Of a stretch of DNA of 64,000 nucleotides, positions 1-14,212 are shown piece after piece. Origin of the DNA: Ecdyonurus torrentis (Eukaryota > Arthropoda > Insecta > Ephemeroptera > Heptageniidae); assembly GCA_949318235.1 (NCBI GenBank), contig OX439127.1, forward strand, positions 10,416,927 through 10,480,926. The letters are read 5' to 3'. Every line of letters starts with the position of its first letter. Within the stretch, counting starts at the first letter, position 1. The translations under genes were made by a program, and so were the position numbers. The notes beneath the pieces were generated by a model. The model was not told the origin of the DNA, made no database searches, and saw nothing but the letters and a program-made list of their open reading frames with translations.

Positions 1-249
1 TATACTCATTTCCTTCAATTTCTGCCCGATTGTGATACAGAATAATAAAGCGGGCACTATATTAAATTAAAAGTTAATAAATTTTGGTCTATTCCTTTAT
101 AGCACTAATGTTTTATTTTAATACAATTATAAGTAAAGGAAAAAGTAATCCTATCGCTTTTCCTTTAAGATAATGTAATTTAAAGTATAGTGATCACAAA
201 GTTAAATTTATATAAAAGCTGCAAGAATTTTGTAATATAATATGAGTGC

Positions 250-251
<2 letters not shown>

Positions 252-308
<57 letters not shown>
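252..308. repeat. (TA)n
   Basis: About 56 bp of pure TA dinucleotide. Confidence 0.95.
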
Positions 309-310
<2 letters not shown>

Positions 311-1490
311 CACACACCAAGAGATAATTATACATACATTATTTTCAATATTTTGAATTATATTATAGCAAACTGGATGTGGCAACTTATGGTTTGATTT
401 TAATTTATTGATTATAGATGGGCTGTACCAATGACTATAAAGTGTAAATGTGCTTAAATTTTTTTATTTACACAACATACATACTTGCAGCAAGTTGAAG
501 TTTGAGGAATTGCCATTTTACAAATCTCAAACCAATAAGTAAATATTATTGTACTATATTGAATTAATGTATAATAGAAATAGAAATAGCCATATAGTAT
601 TATATACTAATGGTGACTTCAGTTTTGCTTTGTAGTAACTTAAGTACAATTGTATAACAAAAGAACCAAGAATAATTATATGATGAACCATGGTGCTCAA
701 TTCTATAATATATACCAAGACAAACTGTGACGTTTGACCTTTGGCAACAATCTGAACAATATAGAAACAAAACTGGTCATGTGTTGCAGTATAAATTTTG
801 CAGGGTCAAGTTTCCATCACATAATATATTTATATAAGTCAATGATATTATGCTATATTCATTTTAAGTATATTGGTTATACAAATAAACTAACTGTACT
901 GTATCAATAATAAAGACGATATTAATGTATAGGATAATAAAACGACCCACAAAATGTATACTCATGTTGACGATGCAAAATTTTCATTTCCATTATTATT
1001 ATTTAAATTTTTTTTTTTTTTTTTTTGGTTATAAAAATATTTTTTTTAACATTTGCAGACTTTTGTGAATTGAAATGACTTAGAACCAGTATATAATAGA
1101 GAAAATTGAATTTGATTATAATGTGTTTATAGTTTTAAGTAACATTATGGTTTATAATGTATCACATTTCCATGTACCACCATTTTTATGAATTAAAATT
1201 CACACACATCGGGAAGTGTTATAACATGGGATATTATAGCAGAAACTAAAGTGTTATACCGGTTAAAGTCGTGTAGTATATATATTATATATATATTATA
1301 CATACATACGTTATTACGGGGGAGGTGAAGTATAAAGAAAGGGTGGAATATATGGTATTAAATTACAACATGTTTAGTTGGCGTTAATCAGATGACAAGG
1401 ACAAGAAGAAATTATAGGTGACACTACTTGCTAGAATGCATGAGCATAAAAAAAAGAGGGTAAGAAAGAGAGGCAGTTAGCATATTATAT

Positions 1491-1493
<3 letters not shown>

Positions 1494-1538
<45 letters not shown>
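1494..1538. repeat. poly(A), 45 bases
   Basis: Uninterrupted A run. No retroposon body was recognised on either side. Confidence 0.95.
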
Positions 1539-1540
<2 letters not shown>

Positions 1541-2399
1541 TCTCATAATGTAATGTTGGCAGGTTCATTCTAATTTTTTTACACTTAGAATTAAGGAGGG
1601 AAAAAAAGCGTAAGATACAGTAGATCATGATGTTAAGAGAAAGAAGTTATGTATAAGAAATGGTTGTTAGAAGACTTAATATATATAGAAGACTTGCTTT
1701 AGACCACAAAATGCGTTTACTTTGATGCATGGCAGCTATCTATCTTGTAAAAGTCACAGAAAAGATTTTCCAAGTGTAATTATGCCACACCAATGACATA
1801 ATCATGGTAATAAAGGATGTTTTATACCTATAAAACATTAGATAATGTTACAAACGCAAAAAAAAAAAAAAAAAAAAAAAAAGCATTTTGTAAAAAGAAT
1901 AAAAAGAATTTAAAGTCGAAATGAAAGGAACAAAATTTAGAGCTCATACTGCTAAATGATACTACACGACACACGTACTCCGTACTGTACCTATGCATAC
2001 GAAATATGAAGATAGTGTATAAGTATATAAGTAATACTAAACTTATGTTAATATTGACTATTATATTATAATAGACTTATAATAAATAAAATGCATAGTT
2101 TGAATTTTATCAGTGAAAAAAGAGGAGGAAGAGATATAAAAAATATTAAATGTTTGATTTTTTTTCTTCTTCTTGTAAATATGATTATGTATAGAGTAGA
2201 GACAGAGAGAACTATTCTGTTCCCAAAGGCAGATGAGATAAATTTATAAAATCCATGTCTCATAACAGATTTTTTATATATATATTATGTAGTTTTGTAC
2301 AATTGTTTTTTCCCCCGAAAATTCAGAAATTGTTAAGAAAAACGAGCGAGAGAGAGAGAGAGAAACGGATTGCTGCTGTATTTTTTTTTTTTTTTTTTT

Positions 2400-2575
2400 T
2401 CCAGTTTTTATTCGGCAGGTGAGAAGTAAAGCAAGTATCTACCACCTGCCACGCGCTGCGTCTTTGCCTTCGGGGTATCCTCGTATAGCGAGAAGCGACC
2501 GCCAAAGCAGCAGGCGCCCATGCCTCGTGGATGCTGTATTGACGCAGAGATGGAAGAGTACGCACCTTGCTAGCA
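2400..2575. promoter_or_regulatory. GC-richer island with E-boxes
   Basis: Contains CAGGTG, CACCTG and, at the end, CACGTG, with several CpGs (ACGCGCTGCG). It lies just after a poly(T) tract. Candidate regulatory element; no gene seen. Confidence 0.3.
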
Positions 2576-3257
2576 CACGTGTATGAAATCGGAAAAAGAC
2601 AATCTCTTAAACAACATTGGTAAACATTATATTGGTGGTATTAGATTATATAAATAGCACCTAAATATCTAAAAATGATACAAAACTATGTATATATATA
2701 TGAATATATTATATGAAGTTCGATATACAATAAAACTCCAAAAATTAATGAAAATGATTTCAAGGACATTTTTCTTGGTCGATTATAATAATTAGAAATA
2801 AATTTGTACAATTAAAGGGAAAAAAGTTAGAACAAGTTAGAAAACACATAAAAAATACAAAAAAAAAACATCATCATGCATATTCATGCCACCTTTATAT
2901 GCATGAAATGTTTAAATATGGTGTGTGAGGTCTGGTGGTATCTGGACTCTCTTGCTTTCACGGTACATACTTCAAAGTTGTTTTGAAGGAATTTCTTATT
3001 TATATTTTACCCCATAACTTATAAGCTACAGAAGTGTACAAGAAATATGCAATCAACAGTGAATTGCTATGAAGCTTTGATTATAATGTGTGATCTTTTA
3101 TTAATAATTAGGTTTTTAATTACCCCTCCAATATTTGAAAATATACGCTCATATATCTCTTTTCATTGGTTGAAACTCGAACTTGTGAATATATAGAGCT
3201 GACAAATTGAAAGTGGTAAACATATTTACTGAAGTTAAGGTCAAAGTTCACATCTCT

Positions 3258-3270
3258 TGAATTGAGTGGA
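3258..3270 (+). promoter_or_regulatory. DR1 nuclear-receptor-like site
   Basis: AGGTCA, one base, AGTTCA: the layout bound by HNF4/USP-type receptors. A single site without conservation data. Confidence 0.3.
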
Positions 3271-3370
3271 GAACCCCCAACTATAATGAAAATATGCCAT
3301 AATATGATGACATGTATATATAAAATAAGTTTACGACTAAAAGTTAGTGGCAGTTATACCACGTTTGTGA

Positions 3371-3700
3371 TCCAGACAAGCTATGTACTCAACTCGAACA
3401 ATAGTGGCAGCAGCAGGCGAGGGTACAGAAAATGAACGTACAGTACAGTATGTTCTGTACATGGTAAAGCGAATAAGTGGGTGGGTGGGTGCAAGCAAAG
3501 TGCGGGTGGACCGCGGGCGGGCGGCGTGCTCGGATGCGTGCACGGAGAGAGCTCACTCGCCTGCCTCGCTGTATCGACCGTGCAGCAACATACCAGTGCC
3601 AGCAAAGGCCAACAAGTACCGTCACCACATCGTTGCTTCTTCTCTATAAGCACCACTCTGGAAACCCTTTCGAGTACGCAACCCCTACCCTATACATATA
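3371..3700. promoter_or_regulatory. GC-rich CpG-retaining island
   Basis: A GC-rich block (GGGCGGGCGGCGTG and nearby) in AT-rich surroundings, with GGGTGGGTGGG and several CpGs. Frames are open on both strands because stops are scarce, so none is called as a gene. Possible promoter or enhancer. Confidence 0.35.
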
Positions 3701-4331
3701 ATATGGTACCCTATGTATATTCACCTCAATTGAATATTTGACCAACGACAGTAAACAGTATTGCTCGTGAATTCTTCAGTTCGTATGTACTTACGTACTG
3801 TTCATGTAATATATGACACCTGCATTGTAACGTAACAATATGTGAATATAGGGGTTTGAAAACGTAAATCAGTTTAATTAAGTGAAGGGGTTACACATTC
3901 AAGATCTTTGGATTTTAGTTTTTTTTGTCACCATCAACGGGTTCTCTACCCCCTGGTAAAGTTTTTAGGGTATAAGAATAACCAAGGACGGGAAGAAAAA
4001 TGTGGAAAACATAAGCGTTATAGGCCTAAAATATGATCCTCTGTAATAAAAATTTTTCAAAGATATACCACATAATTTACTCAAATTTGGTTTCCTATAT
4101 AGTCTAAAAAACTGTATATATGGATAAAAATTCCGGTCCCGTTGATGACCAATTTTTGATCAGTTGATTGCAATTAATGGCACCTCCCCTTAAATTTAAA
4201 ATACAATGCAAACATGCATGATTAAATTATAGTAGCTGCCAGTTAATAACAGTATAATCATTCTTGATTGCATTTATTAAAATTTTATCACTGCATTCAT
4301 ATTGATAGCTTACAATGTGAATATTCATTCA

Positions 4332-4363
<32 letters not shown>

Positions 4364-4377
4364 AATATATATATATA

Positions 4378-5918
4378 CACGGAGAGAAATAAGTACTAAG
4401 TTATTGTTAAAAACTACTAGTTTGCACAGTAGTTTTTGTGCCAACTGAGCTTATGCAATAGAAATCAACTTTTTCGTATCAATACTTCATAACTGAGAAA
4501 AAATTATAAAATTCAAGTTTCATTTAGTAATTGTTTAAAAGATTTGTTTACTATAGAAAAGGAACAAGCGTATTTGGTTGCATTCTATCGTCTCTGTATT
4601 GTAATATTCTACTATACGCCGCTCTTCAAAATCTACTATGCGGATTACTAAATTTTACTATATGCGCACAGTAGGGCGCTACCTCACATCTGTGTCTATA
4701 TTTTACTTTTACTCATCAATATGTTCTAATACTATTTTACTATTCTGCTAAGTAAAATTTTACTTATTTTAATTTTGTATAAATAACTTAAATATGTAGT
4801 AACTTTTTATTAAACTTATAAGTTTAATTGCACTAACCAAAATACTTAAATACTTTTTATTATAATATTAAGAAACATGGTTGCCATTTTTATGTTATGT
4901 ATGATTTCTATTATACAAAACGTTCTAAATTAAAAGCTGACTTAATTTAATAAATGTTTGTAAGGGTAATAGGGTAAAATAGGATGAAAAGAAACAGAAA
5001 ATATATATTTTTAAAATGTTGTAGATCAGAATTTTTATTAAAAAACAATTGGAAAGCATTTTAGAATCAATTTTTATATTATTCAATGAAAGTTTGAACA
5101 CATCGTATAGTACTTATTAACACTTTCAATTTATTATTTGCATAATAATTTAATTAAAAACTTATATTATTTTTATTCTGATAACGGCCACATAATCCTG
5201 ATACAGTTCTTATTACGCAAAGTAACGCTTGTGACATTTCATCACGTATTTTCATGAAGTGTTAATCGTAACAAATATCATTTTTCACATATTTATACAA
5301 ATAAAATAATGTATAAAAAACAACCACTTCACACTTTTTAACACGGCTTGCCAAAATGAAAAATATAAATGTTTCATATCTTTCTTAATAATTATTATCG
5401 AACAATGTAAATGAGCACTCACAATTATCAGTCTTGAACTTGAAACTACTTTGGCTTGGCGTCTCCAAGCCAAGATCTCTACTCTTGAGGAGGGGTGCGA
5501 CAGCGCATCCCCTGCGCGCAACGTTTTAGTGAGTGGAAGGTAAAAGTTTACTATGCAACGCTCAGTTCAAATTTACTACATAGCTGATAAATGAAATTTA
5601 TTAATTTTCTAGTCGTACATAACTACATGTTTCATAGCATTTTACTTTTTACTCGGAAAGTAAAATATAACGAACAACTTATAGTTCTTATTTATATAAC
5701 TCGATTTATAAAATTTTACAATACGTGGTTCTTTACATTTTATTTTTAAAAAAATGTAGAATTCTATCTTAAATCTCGTTATTTATTACCTAAAATAAGT
5801 TATTTATTTTTACTAAACAATGGTTATCAAAAACTATTGCGTATGCATTACTAATTCACTAAAATTGAGTAAAAATCCAAACTACTAAGCGTGATTATAG
5901 TAGATATTTTTGTCCGTG
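4378..5918. mobile_element. 1.5-kb candidate element with CACGGA ends
   Basis: It starts CACGGAGAGAAATAAGTACT and ends with the complement of CACGGACAAAAATATCTACT, both ends abutting TA tracts. Repeated TTTACTA-type motifs run through it (for example TTTTACTATATGCG and GTTTACTATGCAACGC). A minus-strand frame at 5521-5285 has no recognised homology. No transposase; the duplication cannot be read because the flanks are TA repeats. Confidence 0.45.
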
Positions 5919-6049
5919 TATATATATATATATGAATTGCAGTTTGTTTTTCTTTGTATGGGATTTTCATTACTGCATGTCATGTTCATTAATATTAATT
6001 GTGCATGCAGCTAGTGCTTTGATATATATATGTCACTTCATTATAGTTC

Positions 6050-6108
6050 AATCGAAAGCTGCAGAACGGACACGCAGAGACTAACGAGAGCAGAGGAAAA
6101 AAAATGTT

Positions 6109-6143
<35 letters not shown>

Positions 6144-6215
6144 AAAATCAATCTCAGGGCAATGACGTCATGCGATATGATGCACCACCCCAAACATCCA
6201 TCCATCCCTGTATTA
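6050..6215. promoter_or_regulatory. small patch with CRE
   Basis: CRE TGACGTCA at 6163-6170 beside a (TA)n tract and a short CpG-containing stretch. No gene seen. Confidence 0.25.
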
Positions 6216-7060
6216 GAAATAAGTAAAAATAACAGCATATATATAGAAGCAAAATTTCTTTCAAGTTACGTTTATATACTTGTTTTCTCAGCAAAAACTA
6301 ATTTTAAAGCATATATTGCAAATTATACAGAAATAAATAATAACTTCCAAGCTAAGAGCTTGTAGAGCAAGCATGTAGCTAAAAGTGCAATATATATGAA
6401 GCTTTGCAATTTAACTTTTTTAATAACTGCAGTCATAAGGTTTAATGTTTATTGCATCGTTTTATAAATATTTTATTCCAAGTAAAAATTTGCACCCCGC
6501 ATGTGTTGATAGTAGCACAAGTTGATTGAGTTAAGTGAGTCATTTATTTGAATGACATACCCATCTCGTCGCATCTTCCTCTTCAAGACAAGAGGGAGTT
6601 GACAATATTTTGTCACCAATATGCAACTGGATTAATTTTTCCCCTTTTCTCATGTACTGTACATGGTGGTTATTTAAAATTGGTTTGCCAGTTGAAAAAG
6701 TTGGTGGAGAGGGGGGTGGGGGAGAGAGTGTACAATAATTAGCTTCTTTTTTTTTTCCAAACATTTTTATATACGGATATATAAAGCTCATCAAAGTAAT
6801 GATCTTTATTCAAGGATCTATTTCATATAAAATTTGTGTTTATTAGTTGTCTTTTTTTATATATATTTTTATATATTATATAATGTACCGCAACGAAATC
6901 ATAAAATTTCACAACTATACACTGAAATGCATCACTAAAATTGAAAGTTATTCATTTCGTTTCGGTACCTTTATGCTCTTATATTTACTTAAATTCTCGC
7001 TTCTCTCGCTTTCATTCAATGCCATCTTTTGAATAATACTGTCGTCTCTTTGTAAAGACA

Positions 7061-7063
<3 letters not shown>

Positions 7064-7106
<43 letters not shown>
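7064..7106. repeat. (AG)n
   Basis: About 43 bp of pure AG. Confidence 0.95.
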
Positions 7107-7108
<2 letters not shown>

Positions 7109-7465
7109 TTCGTTAACAATTAATAATAAAAATACATATATTAATTTCATATACATTTTTATTTTTTTAAATAAATTCTTAATAACATAAAAATATAGAA
7201 GAAAATAAAAATTCTTATAAAAGTCAACAGCTGACACTCTTGAAATCGGTGAAGATAATGAGACGACATCATTACAAGGGTATAGTATTTATGAAAAGTG
7301 GAAAGAAAGTATATATATAAGGGAGAAAATAATTGTAATGATAATGGCCTCTTTAGTCTTTACTAGAGTGTAGTGTATAATATCTTTCTTTGCCTTCACT
7401 TCTTTGCATAATAACCACAGATTTTAATGCTTCTATTTGCAATGTGCATCTTTTATTATATTATC

Positions 7466-7474
7466 CTTTCTTTC

Positions 7475-7535
<61 letters not shown>
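7466..7535. repeat. (TTTC)n and poly(T)
   Basis: TTTC repeats pass into a T run of about 45 bases. Confidence 0.95.
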
Positions 7536-7541
<6 letters not shown>

Positions 7542-8339
7542 CTAAAGTGCAACTTGGCAGCTATAATCGTCAACTGAAACTATAATGACATCGTTATTTC
7601 ACACTGCTATGTAAACTATAAAAGTACTAAAAAGTACTCGTTATTTAAAATTTTATATTATATACTTTCATTTGCATCTAAAATCTTTGAATGATTTTAA
7701 TTATAAATATGCATGAACTTGTTATAATGAAGTATTAAATTTTAATTTATTATTTCATTAACTTTTTTTTTTTTTTTTTTTTTTCACTTTCATTATTTAT
7801 TTATTATTAGAGTCAGTAAATTATTAAGATCGACGTTACTATCACTGACACAATTACGTTTTTATATACGTATTTTAAAACTTGTTCTCTTCAGGAAAAG
7901 GAAATAATTTATTATTAAAGACCTACCACAAACATTCTGTTATTTAGCTGCATCACGAGCAAGCAAAAAGTTCTCGGGCTATAATAATATCTGTCATGCA
8001 AGCAAGGTACTACAAATATAGGTACACATGCAAGATACCTATATAGTACAACCACGAGCCGCAGGGTTCTATTGTTTGATATGGATGGATATCAAGACGC
8101 ATGCCGAACTTCTTCAGGCACACTTTCATATATCTTGCACCTTTTTGTGTGCACGCATGCAGCACAAGCTTGCGTAGTTCCTTTTGTATGTAATATATAA
8201 TATTATGCTGGCATCTAGACAGTTGCACCGGTTTTTATTATATTTTGTAATAAGAAAAGAAACGACGTCTTGAAGAAAGCACGCGGACAATGTTGAGGAT
8301 TTTTTTGCAGCAGCTGCTTATATATAAAAAAAAATTACG

Positions 8340-8470
8340 TGGATATAATAAGCTGGCTTTGCCTCGTGTCTATGAGAAGAGCCAGGTGCTAGCAAAGCGA
8401 CCTGACCTCATCTGACCTTGAGACTTGGTCAACACCTGCTGTCATCTAGACTAATATTAAAGACGCTGCT
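8340..8470. promoter_or_regulatory. GC-richer island with DR4 nuclear-receptor site
   Basis: TGACCT-CATC-TGACCT at 8403-8418 is a direct repeat of AGGTCA half-sites spaced by four (minus orientation). The second has the TCAAGGTCA extension used by monomeric receptors such as Ftz-F1 or ERR. CAGGTG and CACCTG E-boxes flank it. Function inferred from consensus only. Confidence 0.45.
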
Positions 8471-9801
8471 GGCTAGAGCATCTTATATGATGTGTGTGCG
8501 TGTGTTCATGTTATTCAACCCCTTATATATAATTATTTAAACCTACACCTTATATATCTTGCTGTAAAGCATGACTATTTTAGTGTGCTTTTTTATTATT
8601 TGGTACCATTGTTTTAACAAAGAAAATAGTTAATAGTGCAGTAATTTGTTCAACAAGGTACCTATACTATATACATGTAGTTTTTAACCAACTTTTATAG
8701 CACATATACCCTAAATATAAACATTATAATACGAATTCCCTCAAAAATAAAATGCTCCTGCACAGTATAATATATGCAACATTATGCAGCTCTTATACTA
8801 ATTCAAATTATTGATGCACATTTTGAAATATAATATAAAGAAATTTCCCTTAAAAATGTTTTAGTTTAGGTTTTTCATGCTATTATAGAATGACTGTATT
8901 TTTTCCCTTCCTTCCTTCCTTCCCTCTTTTTTTTTTTTTTTTTTTTTTTTGCATACCCGCCTTTTTGTTTAAAACAGTCACGTTCAGTCAAAGCAGCTAC
9001 TTTATATCGCAACAAAAAAAAAATGTGTTATTTACTGTTTCGAGAAGAAGAAAAAATATTCTGTTAAGAAAGTGTATATAAATGTCAGTGTCCTGTGTTT
9101 CTTAAACAAAATTGTAAGCAAAGTAAAAAAAGTAAAACCCCATCCCCCATCCCTATATAAAAGAATAGTAAAGAGTTAAGACAAAAAAAAAATGGGGGGG
9201 GGGGGATTACGGTAAGATAAATTATTCGAAAACAGAACAAAAACATTAAAACAACAAAAAATTTAAGCAAACATAAAAATGAGCCCTTTGAGATTTCCGG
9301 AGGATAGAAATAAAAAGAATTCACAGTGTGCATGTTATATCATGAATATAGGTATCACAACTATTTCTAAATCCATAATATATATTTTTAGTTTTTATTA
9401 ATCTCAATACATTTTTGATTAACTTTTTTGCTTTTATTTTTATTCGCCTTATAATTTCCCATGTTTGAAAGTTAAGTTCATTTCAGTTTGAATGTATAAT
9501 TTATTTATTTAAACATAATATTTGTACATACAACATCAAACATATTATATAACTTCAATTTTTAGAAACAAACGATGATGCATAATATACTGTACGTACT
9601 ACAGTTGCAGAGCGTCGTTTTATTATTATTTGTTTTTGAGCACGTGTAGTTTTTATGGTGAGTATTTACTTTGTTATGTATGTATGACGTTTGAAAACAA
9701 TCATGAAAAATAGTTTACATTTACATTGCTAACATGGAAGTAATTAAATGTGCACTTGTTTGCAATGAAAATGCACATTTGGGATTTTTTTTTTTAATTA
9801 A

Positions 9802-10233
9802 AGCCCTAATACACTTATTTTTTTTTTATCATTTAGAATACTAGATTAATAATTACCATACCTTATTATCCATGAATTAGACACCAACATGTTGATTTTG
9901 TATTTATTTTTATTTATTTTCATTTTGACAGTTGAAATAAAGCTTATCTGACGTCACAATGTACCAGTGACTGTGATTGGCTGACTTATCACGTGACCAG
10001 ACCCAGTGGCTGTGATTCACTGATGAGTCAGCCAATCACAGTCACCCGTCAAGTCACGTAATAAAGTTAGCCAATCACAGTCACCGGTACATTGTGACGT
10101 CAGATAAGTTTTATTTCAACTGTCAAAGAAAAAAAAATCAACATGTTGGTGTCTAATTCATGGATAATAAGGTATGGTAATTATCAATCAATAGTGTATT
10201 CTAAATGATAAAAAAAATAATTGCATAAGGGCT
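9802..10233. mobile_element. 432-bp TTAA-type MITE with long inverted repeats
   Basis: The ends are AGCCCT and AGGGCT, flanked by TTAA (9798-9801, 10234-10237). Inverted arms extend about 190 bp each at high identity (for example CATGAATTAGACACCAAC). Near the centre each arm has a CRE (TGACGTCA at 9949-9956 and 10095-10102), CCAAT-type motifs (GATTGGCT) and, on the left, CACGTG. No coding capacity. TTAA points to piggyBac-like mobilisation. Confidence 0.78.
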
Positions 10234-10784
10234 TTAATGAAGTGTGAAATATGTAAATCTACAATATATTAGAGCATTGTTGAAAACTAAAATTATTTTA
10301 AGATTGTTTAACCATTTACAGTTTGTTTAATTTACATATATAATGATTTGAATGTTATATGAAAATTTACATTGAATCTACTCAATAATAGTTTCCATGT
10401 TAATTATTGTATCAACAATTCATCTTCACATAAAGCAAATATTTGAAGAGGAAGAATTAATGTAATAAAACTTCATAAAATGTATTGAAAAAAAATTTAA
10501 CTTTTTTTTATCTATAAATATAAATTATTAATTTAATATAACAAGAAAATTGTTCTGCGGGAGCTAAAAGCCTTTTTTTTTTTTTTTTTTTTTTTTTTTC
10601 TTTTTGAGAATACACCATTCTTATATTATATATAAGTATAACAACTTAACATGTTCGCACAAAAAGTTCAAATGATATAATATAATACATAATCTTGTTA
10701 AAAAGGTTATCATAATTATAATTAAAATCACATATAGAAGAGGATTGAAAGAGTATTAAGTAGAGAGAGACAGAGATAATTACA

Positions 10785-10954
<170 letters not shown>

Positions 10955-11155
10955 TAATATATGCATATTATAGTATACTATATGACGTAAAAGGAGGTTT
11001 GTAAGTAAAAGCAAGTTTTATATAAATTTTAAGTATAGAGATAAAGTTCGTGTTTCTAAGGGATTAGGCTAATACTCTACGGCGGCAACGTCCCTCACGT
11101 TGTGTGGTCAGTACACAGTTTCAAGCTTTCAATACCTTTTAATTCCTTTATCCCA

Positions 11156-11203
11156 GTTTGTCTGATGGCTTGTTCGCTTCAATGAAATTCACATCAGACA
11201 AAC
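11156..11203. repeat. small 12-bp stem hairpin
   Basis: GTTTGTCTGATG and its exact complement are separated by 24 bases, in an otherwise ordinary stretch. Too short for a convincing microRNA precursor. Confidence 0.4.
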
Positions 11204-13307
11204 GAGAAACGAAAGTGTAAATATCACCTTTTATATACAAGTCTCTGCGGGGAGTAAAATACGGAAAAGTTACGAGAGGAAAAAGTCAATCTTTTTATGA
11301 TGTGGCCAAAAGTATATCTGAACAAAAAATTTCACCAGCAAAACTAACGATGAACATTATTTAACTTAAAAATCCATATAACACTGTTTTAATAGAATTT
11401 TAAATATATATTTTAAGCCATTATAATTTATATAATTAATTTAAAATGACGATAATCTATACAAACTCACACGGCAAAAAAAAAAAAAAAAAAAAAAGCG
11501 AGGTATCATATTATAAGACTAAAATGAAGAAGAAAAAATGCACGCTGTGAGCTTTTTAATTTATTTTCCAATTTGAGAGTATACATACTTTATATAATTG
11601 AACATTAATCCCTTGTAATTATAGAATAAGTACAATTTTATTTGTATAAAGATTAAAATATTAACCTATTTTAATTAATAATTCATTTTAATATTAACTT
11701 ATATTTTGTTTACATAATATATATATATATAACTAAAATAACATAACTATATAATAATATGAAATATGATTGTCAATATATATACATGCGAGGGGGGGTT
11801 TAAATTGATATATTTAATTTCTCTTTATTCTCTCCTATGGTCGGTATAGATAACAAAATTATATATTATTCCCTTATGTATACACATCATGTCGTATAAT
11901 GTTGCCTCTGTTACATTGAAATCAAGTAATCACGAGAATATTATACAAAAATACTGCGATATCATAATATTATATATGAAATTATTGTTTCACGTTATAC
12001 TTTCTATAGAAACAATGCTACAGTTTAATTATTTGTTCTGGTTTTTGTGTTCCCCTACACATGCAAGCATTTTTTTTTTTCCATGTAAATCACATATAAT
12101 TTTAAATGAGATAAAAATATATATTTATTAATATTATATGATTCATATTAAAGTTTGTTTTCTTTTTATCGTACATTTTATTTTTGTTGTTTTGAATCCG
12201 TTTATTCTCCATATAAAAGTATAATTTGAACTTTCAAATTAGTTCTTTATTCAACAACAGAGCAAGTCACTGAATTGTATAGATACAACACTGAATAGAG
12301 TCAAAACAATACAATAAACTTAAACATAAATACATAATATGTGGTTTTATATCAACATAATCAATGATTTTTTCAAAAATTTATATTATTTTAAATTCAT
12401 ACTTTAAAAAATGTTACTTCCACAGTGGCATGTTGTGCTGGTCACATAACTCCAAATCTTGCAGGCGCATGTCATAGGTTTTGAATTGAATTTAATCATC
12501 AATTCCGCATATAATATAATAAAATATTGTACATATTTAATTATTTATATACAAAACATACTCATTTCTTTTCCATACATTTTTAACCATATATGTGTAA
12601 CATGATAAAGAATAACATTATATATTATAAAGAGTGCAAAGTGCAAAGAGAGAAAAAGGAAAAGAAAAAGAAAAAAAAAGTAGGTGTAATAGTATAGCTT
12701 TAAAAGGTATTACAATAGAATCCTATATAAATGATTTACACATAAAACATTGTAAATGTACATGTATTTTAGTTGTCAAGCAAAAATCGAGCAAAAATAT
12801 ATTCGCAACACCACGCACATACATATATAATATACTTTATTCTTATATAATCCACTTTGCTACCGTTCCTTCCAAACCAAAAGAAGCCTAATAAAATATT
12901 TAAATCTCATTTCTTATTGTTACTTTCTTGAGGTTTCTCTATATATCTTTGTACATTTAAGAACAGAAATTAAAATCATTTACACCTTATTTAGTCTTCT
13001 TTAAAATCATATACAAAACCACATCTGCTTATACTGTATTTTGAATACCTTGCGCATGAAATTTATGCGTGTATATAATGATGTGTCACACAATAAATCG
13101 TACCTATGTAAGTTATAATATATATACATTCTTTTCATTTTTGTTTCATTTTTGCCTCAATCTATGTCATTTTGTTTATAATTATATATAAATAATTCAC
13201 TAATTTAATGTCTAAGAAAGAAAAAAAAAAAAGAGAAAACGGCAAAGAATTATTATTATTGAGAATCAACAAATAAAGCTTTGTCTTGGTTGGAATATGT
13301 ATTAAAG

Positions 13308-13310
<3 letters not shown>

Positions 13311-13400
<90 letters not shown>

Positions 13401-13407
13401 ATATATA
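13311..13407. repeat. (TA)n
   Basis: About 97 bp of TA with one TATT interruption. Confidence 0.95.
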
Positions 13408-14212
13408 AATAAAAGATAAATTTAAATTTACTCTGACTTTATTATTTGATTTATATGTATCTAGTTGTATGTATTATTTACTTTAAGAGAGAGAGAGAGA
13501 GAACTACATACTGTAATAAATAGAAAATAGATAAACATGCGAAATTGAAAAGAAATAGATTCTTTAAGTACACTGTCTGGCATTAATCTCAATAAGTCTT
13601 GTTACATTTGTTACTGAGTATTTATTTAACAAAAAAAAAAAAATCGTGACAACATTTAAGTTATAAATCTTACTAAAAAAGGAGCAAACTAAACTGGTTT
13701 TCAATGTATGTACACAAAAGTACGTGAAATTGACCATGAGGCATGTGTATCAAATTGTTGTGTATTTTTTCACCACAATTTTTTCTTGTTTGCATTTTAA
13801 ATGCATCATATACATAAAACGAATCATTCAAAATAAACCGTTTAAGTCAATATGTTATTGTATAAAATATACAATATAAAAGAAAAACTTTGGGACAAAT
13901 TTATGAATGTCAAGAAAACAATAATTATATACGTTTGTATAAAATATGATAAATATGACAAGGGGGAAGTGTTGAAAGGATACGAGAGAAATTTTTAAGG
14001 ATGCGGATTTAGCAGGCAAAAGATCAGTCTGAGGTGCCTTTCTGTCTAGACTGATAAAAAAAAAAAAAAAGGAAAAGAAAGAAAGACACTCCTACTTTTT
14101 TTTTTTTTTTTTTTTTTTTGTCTTATTTTTATTTTTTCGCTTATAGCTTTACTTCTCACCCCATTTAACTCTTTTGCACCACAAGTTGAGGCTACGGCTG
14201 GTTTCTTTCGCC

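Larger units (their letters stand above)
1..2399. other. AT-rich noncoding DNA
   Basis: Apart from the (TA)n and poly(A) tracts listed, I see only AT-rich sequence with no credible exon. Confidence 0.6.
5919..8339. other. AT-rich noncoding DNA with homopolymers
   Basis: Simple repeats and the small CRE patch only. A minus-strand frame near 8228-8010 (part KKFGMRLDIHPYQTIEPCG) looks more protein-like than most, but lacks a convincing acceptor. Confidence 0.5.
10955..14204. other. AT-rich noncoding DNA
   Basis: Homopolymers, one long (TA)n and one small hairpin. No coding signal recognised. Confidence 0.6.

Noticed and set aside
3383..3656. Several overlapping 74-91-codon frames on both strands
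   Set aside because: GC-rich sequence lowers stop frequency in every frame; nothing favours one of them.
11156..11203. Hairpin as a microRNA precursor
   Set aside because: A 12-bp stem is too short for a metazoan pre-miRNA.
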